A stretch of DNA of 64,000 nt, taken from NCBI RefSeq assembly GCF_000002595.2, contig NC_057019.1, positions 4,265,327-4,329,326 of the forward strand, written 5' to 3'. The DNA comes from Chlamydomonas reinhardtii (Eukaryota; Chlorophyta; Chlorophyceae; Chlamydomonadales; Chlamydomonadaceae). This document shows positions 57,412-64,000 of the stretch, piece after piece (the stretch's first letter is position 1; each line of letters begins with the position of its first letter). The notes below the pieces were generated by a model that saw only the letters and a list, made by a program, of their open reading frames with translations, ran no database searches and had not been told where the DNA came from. The position numbers and the translations under genes were made by a program.

Positions 57412-57561
57412 CTCGCTAGCGGCTAGGCAACACTGCTGAAAGCATGCGTTTCGTATGGGCCTACAGACGATAAGGAGTATACGTCTCAGATGACCATTCG
57501 CATGCCCGACTTGCAACCGCCCGTCACGGGTGTCACGGGTCCGGGATCCACCCATCCTGGA

Positions 57562-57713
57562 CAACTTGTCGGTACAGTAACTCCGGCGTTCGACCAGCCA
57601 TGCACTTCTGCTCTGCCGCTGCAAACTGTCTGCTGTCTGCTTGGGGTATGGGCGTCAGCTGCACACTACGGGACCTCACCAACCTGCCTAAACCCTGTCC
57701 CATCACACACCCA
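57562..57713 (+). repeat. Dispersed repeat, family 3, copy 2
   Basis: It matches 54237-54390 in direct orientation, starting near GTCGGTACAGTAACTCCGGC. It lies between the start of the 54.5-57.4 kb gene and the stop codon of the next minus-strand gene. Confidence 0.7.
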
Positions 57714-57920
57714 TCCTGGACAGAGGGCACAGCTCAGCCGCGTTCATCAACTGCAAACACTTTCCTCAGGATCACGGCCCTCAGGTGGCACCATCACAAG
57801 GTTTGTATCACGTTCTTCCTGCTACAGCAGTGCACATGCATACATGCTTTCACACCATCCATCCTGCTGGAATTCACAACACCACCATACATTTCTTCAA
57901 GCCTCTGTGTCTTGTCTAAA

Positions 57921-60900
57921 TCACTTGGCGACTGTCCTTTCTGCCTCCTCCCCCATCTCTACCTCCTCCTCCCCGTGCTCCTCCTCCTCCTCCTCCCCCT
58001 CCCCCTCCCCCGCATCCAGCAGCCACCGGGTGCCGCCGCGCGCCATCCGGATGCCGCCGCCGCCGCCGCCGCCTCCCACCCCGCCGCCCGTCAGCCCGGC
58101 ACGGCCCTGCGCCGCCGCCACCGCCGCCTGGAAGCGCGCCAGGTCCGAGTGCGCCGCGCCGCCGCGGCCGCCCATCACCTCCTGCAGCTTGTTCAACTGG
58201 GCACGGTTAACAACGTGAGTGCCGCCGCCGCCCGCGGCGCTGCCGACGGCGCCGCCGCCAGCGCCCTGCGAGCGCGTGTGAACGCCGGCGCCGGCGCCGC
58301 CTGCGCCTGCGACGCGCGTAGTGCCGCCGCCTCCGCCTCCAGCGCGGGCGGCACCGGCGGCGGCGCCAGCGGTGCCGGTATGGGTGTTCGCAAGCTTGGA
58401 CTGAATGGCCATGGCTTCGGCATCAGCGGCGGCGGCAATGCCGCCCCCCATGCCGCCGCCGCCCATGACGCCGCCGCCGCCAGCTACCATCCCGCCGCCG
58501 CCGCCCATGACGCGCTGCCGCAGCTGGCTGCCTCCGCCCATGCCGCCGCCGCCACCTCCCCGGAACTGGCCCCTGTTGCCCGTCGTCATTCCGCCACGCT
58601 GGAATCCAGCCGCCCCGCCGCCGCCGCCGGCGCTGCCGCCACGCGCGCTCGCCAAGCCCTGCCCGCCGCCCATGCCGGCGCGCGTGCCGCGCCCGCCATG
58701 CGCGCCTCCGCCGCCGTCTGCGCCGCCGGCGGCGGCAGCGCCAGCCGCCACCGCCGCCGCCGCCGCCGCCTCCGCCTTCAGCGCCGCCGCCATTCCGAAC
58801 GGCCCCATGCCCTGTACGGCACTGAGGGCATTGGCGCGTACGGCCTCGGCCTCTGGGCCGTTGGCGGCGGCCGCCGCCAGCTCAGCCGCCGTCACCACGT
58901 GCACGCCCGCCACCCGCTGCCCGTCCACCGACGCAATGACCCCCGGGTCAGCGGGGGAGGGGCTGGGGCTGACGGCAGCTGCGGCTTCGGCAGCGGCGCC
59001 GGTGGCGGTGATGGTGTCGGCGTCGACGGCCTCCGTGGTGGTGGCAGCGGCGTCGGCGGCTGTGCCAGCTGCCGTCGCGGCGTCAGTGGCAGCGCTGCCG
59101 ATATCTGTGACAGTGGCAGCAGCAGCGGTGGTGGTGGCGGTTGTAGCGCCAGCCGCCACCCCGGCAGCGCCGGCCGTCGCTCCTGCATCCACAGCAGCGC
59201 CGGTGTTGGCCGCGCCTGCGACAGCAGCTGCTGCGCCGTCGGCAGCAGCCGCGACGCCGTCCACAGCCGTGCCGGCGGCAGTTGCCGTCGTGGCGGCCGC
59301 ATCCGTGCTGCTGGTGCCGGCGGCGCCGGCAGCAGTCGTCGCATCTGCACCTGTGTCAGCCGCACCGGAGCCAGCGGCGTCAGCCACCGCGCCGCTGCCG
59401 GCCGCCACCGTCGCCGCCTCTGCTGTCACTGCTATGGTGGTACGAGGCACGGTGCTTGTGACCATGGCGGCGCCAGTCGCCGCGTCAACAACGCCAGCCG
59501 CCGCCCCCGCCGCCCCTGCCCCCGCCGTCGCCGCCGCCGCAGCGCCAGAGCCTCCAGTGACGGTGCCTGCGGCGGCGGCCGCGTCTGCCGCCTGGCCCGC
59601 CGCCGCTGCCTGCAGCCCAGCAAGGGCGGCGGCGGCGGCATCCGCGGCGGCGGTGGTTGTCGTGGTGGTTGTGGCAAGCGCCGACGCGTTCTGCCCGCCC
59701 TGCTGGGCAGCCGCGGCGCCGGCAGCTAACGCGCTGGCGTCTGTGCCATTGACGGCGCCGCCAGCAGTTGGGAGCAGCGTCTTCTTCTTTTTCTTCTTCT
59801 TCTTCTTGATGGTGGTGGCTGCGGCGGCGGCGGCGCCGTCTGCGCCCGCCGCCGTCGCGGCGGCGCCGCCGGCAACCGCCTGGTTGGCGATGGCGGCTGC
59901 GGCCTCAGCCGCCGCCGCGGCGGCCACCGCCGCCGCAGACGCTACATCCAGAGCCGACGCCGTTGTAGTCGTTGCTTCACTGACAGCTGCTGCTGCGGCG
60001 GCGCCGGCGGCGCCAGCCGCCTCCGCTGCCGCGGCGGTGCCGCCAGCGGCAGCGGCGGCGCTGGCGGCGGCAATGGCGGCGGCGCCAGCCGCGTCTGTCG
60101 CCGCCAGCGACGCCGCGCTGCCCTTGTCTGTGTGGAACGGCCGGCCGTCATCCTCCACCACCTCCTCCACCACGGTGGCGTTGCCGGCGGCGCCGCCCGC
60201 GCCGCCACTCACCACCACACCGCCGCCGCCCGCCACGCCCGCCGCCTCCGCGCCCTCGGCTCCGGGCCGGGGGGCGGGCACGTTGTATCCGGGGATGGCG
60301 GGCGAGGGCACGAGCGCACCGGCGGCGTCCAGGGCCGCGGGCGTGAAGGCGATGTGGGGCTTGCGGACGACGTGGTAGGGCTTGTCCTCCAGGTCCTGCG
60401 CAGGTGCGTGTCGCGTGTGAGGTGGGGTAACGAGCTGCTGGATATCTTGTTGGACAGCACACATGCACATACACACAAACACGCGCACAGCACACGAGAG
60501 CCCGTTTCCTGCTGTAAACACCCGCGCTGCACCTCCTCCTCCTGCTGCTCGTCTGCTCCTCCTCCTGCCCCTCCTGGCCCTCCTCCCCCTGCCCGCCCCC
60601 CCCTTACTTGGTACACGTCCTGTGGGTTTGTGGCCTTGCAGTCTGCCAGGGCGTCCATCAGGGAGTACGTGTCCTCCGTCACGGGGGGGAAGGTCACGTT
60701 GAGCGGGTGGCGCAGGTACAGCACCCTGCAGGGGGGGGGGGTTTACATTTATGAATAGCTGAGGAAACGGCAGACGGTAGGCAATCTTTGGGGAACAGCA
60801 ATCGGGGGATGGGAGGCGACGGGACGGGAGGGGCAGGCGTCTGTGGGAGGTGAGTACGGCAACGATGGGGGGCAGTGCTGCGACCGCAACGCACGCAAGA

Positions 60901-61089
60901 AATGGCCGACCCGTCTCCTTCGGCGCCACCCGCAGGTGCTCTGGTACCGTATCCCCCAATGCCGAGGCCGCACACACACACACGGGCCGCACACACACGG
61001 CGGCGCACACACACGGCGACGCACCGGGCGCCCTCCTCATCCCCGCCCCGGGGCCCAGCTCGCCACAGTCCAACACACACACACACACA

Positions 61090-61180
<91 letters not shown>

Positions 61181-61256
61181 AGACACACACACACACACAC
61201 ACGCGCACACACACGCGCACACACACGCACACACACACACAGTCACACACACAAGT

Positions 61257-61289
<33 letters not shown>

Positions 61290-63060
61290 CCCCGCCAACC
61301 AGCCCTACCGCTGGTTGTGTGTGCGGCGCGGGCCCCAGGCGCGGGCCACCTCGTCCATGGCCACGTTGTAGATGCGGGCGGTGGGCGTGGCGTTGGCGGC
61401 CGGCGCAAAGGCGGGGTCCGCCGCCGCCGCGGCTGCGGGATCACACAGGTGGCAGAAGGGTCTTGTTTCAGAGACTGCTATGTTACTAATTCCATGGGCC
61501 ACATGGCTTGCTCAATGCTCGCAATGTAGAAGAGAATCTAGTCGAGTGGTGTCAGTACGGTATGAAGAGGCATGTCCGCCCCACCTGCTGCCGCGGTGTG
61601 GCCGGTGTGGCCCCGGTCCGCCCCCAGTCCGCAGCCCGCACCTGAAAGGTGGCCGATGGTGTTGTGCGGCCCCGGCTCCACAGCAAACTGCCCGGGAGGC
61701 GAGTGTGCAGAAGAAGGCAGGAAGCACAGGGCCACGAGGCGTGTGGCGTTCAGTCGACAGCGGAATTTGGACAGGTAAGGTCGTCGCCAATGCCCCATCC
61801 CTCCTGACCTACCCCTGCTGAAGTGGACAGCTCCTTACCCCCTTGTGCGCCGCCTCTCCATCCTCCCGCTCGCCCACCCAGTTTCCCACCTCACCAACCC
61901 ACCCACCCACCCACCCACCCACCCACCACCTTCTCCCCCACCTCCCCCACCTCCCTCACCACCCACCCCGCCTCTCACCTGCATGCGCACTTGCGTCTTC
62001 CAGTGCGCGAACTCCAGAGCCAGCATGCCGCGGCCGCCCAGCAGGCAGCCGCCGTTCAGCAGCGGCAGCCACACACAAGACATGGAGCTGCGCCGCCGGC
62101 CGTAGGGAATGAACTCCTGCGGGCGGCGGTGGCGGTGGCGGACAGCAGAGCAAGGGAGGTGGTGCAACGGTGCTGGAGTTGTGGCGGTGGTGACGGGAGT
62201 TGTGGCGGTGGTGATGGGGTGTGTGGCGGTGGTGACATGGGGTCCCGTTTTGGGCGCGAAACCGGCGGTTACAGATGACTACAGACTTGGCTTGCAGTTT
62301 CCCGCGACACCCCTCACGTGTTGGACAGGAAAACACCACCACCCCTCCTACAGCCATCCCCGCCACCTCGCCGCCCCGCCGCCCCCGCCACCCCGTCCCC
62401 CCTTTCCCGCCCCAAAAAGCCGCCCCCCTTCCCCGCCCCCCCTGCCAACCAACTATGCGCCGCCGCACCATGCGTATGCCCAGCGGCAGTGTGGCGGCGC
62501 CCTGCGGCCCGTCCTCCGACACCCAGGGCGCGGCGCAGGGCGGGTCGGGCCACACAGGGATGCGCTTCAGCGCGTGAGCCACCTGCGGGGCAGAGGGGCG
62601 GGCGGCGGCGGAGGCGGCGTCGGGTCTTGGGGGTTGCAGAGGTTGGCATGGTGTTGTTGGTGTGTTAGCATTCCCGGTAAACCTGGCGCCCAGTCTCATG
62701 CCTCTGCTTGCTTCACTGGGATTAATACAAACTGATGCTCTGCAGAAGGCCAAGACCATGGCCACAAGCCCCTACGCGCCCGGCCCCCCCTCAATCAAAA
62801 CCTCTGCCTGCGCTCCGCTCCGTTTTCGTTGGTTCTCGTTTTGTTTGGGCTGGTATTGACAACCCCCCATACACAAGCCACCCTTCCCCCCGAAACCCCA
62901 CGCCCACCGTCATCAGCCCGCCTAGCAGCGCCGAGTACTCGGTCCAGGTGTTTGTGGCCGCCAGCCGAGCCGCCAGCGCCGGGTGCAGCGCCAGCAGCTG
63001 CAGCGGCACGTGACCGCCCGGCTGCCCCTCGTGGTAGGGCTGCGGGGTGGCCGAGCTGCC
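57921..63060 (-). CDS. Unrecognised protein with folded N-terminal domain and Ala-rich C-terminus; 5' end missing
   Basis: Exons in gene order: 62908-63060, 62469-62582, 61979-62116, 61642-61687, 61309-61432, 60608-60725 and 57921-60395. Phases agree throughout (1,056 codons including the stop). Further 5' exons must lie beyond 63060, perhaps in the assembly gap. The first about 230 residues look folded: ARLAATNTWTEYSALLGGLMT, VAHALKRIPVWPDPPCAAPW, EFIPYGRRRSSMSCVWLPLL, FAVEPGPHNTIGHLS, RVLYLRHPLNVTFPP. The order of an aligned hydrophobic helix and a short P-x-PPC strand faintly recalls GT77-type glycosyltransferases, but this is weak. The last exon encodes about 824 residues dominated by Ala, with a nine-Lys run, Gly/Met-rich repeats and a Glu-rich end. 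Confidence 0.7.
61075..61300 (+). repeat. (AC)n microsatellite, interrupted
   Basis: About 220 bp of AC with short CG or AG interruptions, filling much of the intron between exons 60608-60725 and 61309-61432. Confidence 0.95.
62800..62865 (-). repeat. Family 1 intron repeat (copy f)
   Basis: It is in the intron 62583-62907 of the minus-strand gene, sense to the gene, starting about 45-50 nt after the 5' splice site. It contains ATACCAGCCCAAAC and GCGGAGCGCAGGCAGAGG on the minus strand. Confidence 0.75.
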
Positions 63061-63360
63061 CTGCAGGGGGGGCGGGGGGGGGGGGGATAGCAGGATAGTC
63101 GGCAAAAGACACATCTAGATGCCCCAGGGCGCCGTCCGCGGGGCTATATACTTGTGTGTCGTAGAACTTCCGTGCTCCGCCCACAGGTGGTTACATGCAT
63201 TAAGTTTACGAAGCGAAGTCGTAGCCAGGTACAAAGGTACACAGTAGGGGGGGGGTACATTCATGACTAGTTAAGGAAGTCGTAGACGGGGAGGGGGGGG
63301 GGCGGGAGGGCAGGGTGGGAGGAGGAGCGGGCACGAAGGAAGGGGCTGGCGCTCGCGCGC

Positions 63361-63481
<121 letters not shown>

Positions 63482-63697
63482 AGCATGCCGAGCGTGCGTC
63501 CCCTTCCTGACCTCCCCATCTGCCTCATACCCCCTGAACCCCTCCTCCTGACCCCCCTGCCACTCGGGCGTCAACGCTCTCCTAGGAAACGCTCTCCTCC
63601 TCGCTTTTTCGCATTGGGACCGGTTTTGGGCTGATATCTTCATCCCCTTCTCCCCCTCCTTCCCTTCCTGCCCCTCCTCCACGCCCCTCCACACCGC

Positions 63698-64000
63698 NNN
63701 NNNNNNNNNNNNNNNNNNNNNNNNNNNNNNNNNNNNNNNNNNNNNNNNNNNNNNNNNNNNNNNNNNNNNNNNNNNNNNNNNNNNNNNNNNNNNNNNNNNN
63801 NNNNNNNNNNNNNNNNNNNNNNNNNNNNNNNNNNNNNNNNNNNNNNNNNNNNNNNNNNNNNNNNNNNNNNNNNNNNNNNNNNNNNNNNNNNNNNNNNNNN
63901 NNNNNNNNNNNNNNNNNNNNNNNNNNNNNNNNNNNNNNNNNNNNNNNNNNNNNNNNNNNNNNNNNNNNNNNNNNNNNNNNNNNNNNNNNNNNNNNNNNNN
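63698..64000. other. Assembly gap (N)
   Basis: 303 undetermined bases at the right end of the window. Confidence 1.

Noticed and set aside
57600-60378. Two very long plus-strand open frames (up to 709 codons)
   Set aside because: They are mirror images of the Ala-rich minus-strand exon. GCN repeats stay open on both strands; the minus frame continues through spliced exons with non-repetitive sequence.

Overview
The window looks like nuclear DNA of a volvocine green alga (Chlamydomonas/Volvox/Gonium group). The reasons are high GC content, dense short introns with GT-AG ends, Ala/Gly/Gln/Pro-rich low-complexity proteins, long (AC)n and (GT)n tracts, and TGTAA poly(A) signals 3' of most genes. 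The species cannot be fixed from sequence alone. Bases 63698-64000 are an assembly gap.

I modelled genes by hand from splice sites with consistent phase. Left to right they are: a large low-complexity protein with a possible GNAT-like N-terminus (minus, runs off the left edge, start 5989); an ING-family PHD-finger protein (plus, 6493-7938); a leucine-rich-repeat protein (minus, 9737-14177); a METTL2/6/8-type methyltransferase (minus, 14849-18230); a protein with two retropepsin-like aspartic protease lobes (plus, 18540-22403); ZSWIM7/SWS1 (plus, 23615-25003); a membrane-anchored or secreted cupin (minus, 27977-29358); a giant double-AP2 transcription factor (minus, 31637-40075); dUTPase (plus, 42381-43326); a coiled-coil protein (minus, 46420-50270); RNA polymerase II subunit RPB7 (plus, 50789-53323); an unrecognised low-complexity protein (minus, 54532-57411); and an Ala-rich protein with an unrecognised N-terminal domain (minus, 57921 into the gap).

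Three head-to-head pairs share short intergenic promoters of about 300-520 bp: gene 1/ING, METTL/protease and coiled-coil/RPB7. Several genes face each other tail-to-tail, and RPB7 and its neighbour probably have overlapping 3' UTRs. The genes are a housekeeping mixture (chromatin reading, tRNA modification, recombination, nucleotide sanitation, transcription) and do not form a single pathway.

Mobile and repeated DNA: a 654-bp MITE with 27-bp terminal inverted repeats (25104-25757) whose right end supplies the first TGTAA downstream of ZSWIM7; a 5'-truncated LINE fragment (44831-45525, minus); a 21-bp minisatellite that begins at the RPB7 stop codon; and two dispersed repeat families found only inside introns. 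In those families the repeat often starts 15-50 nt from a splice site and lies in either orientation. This is an introner-like pattern and is the most interesting signal in the window.
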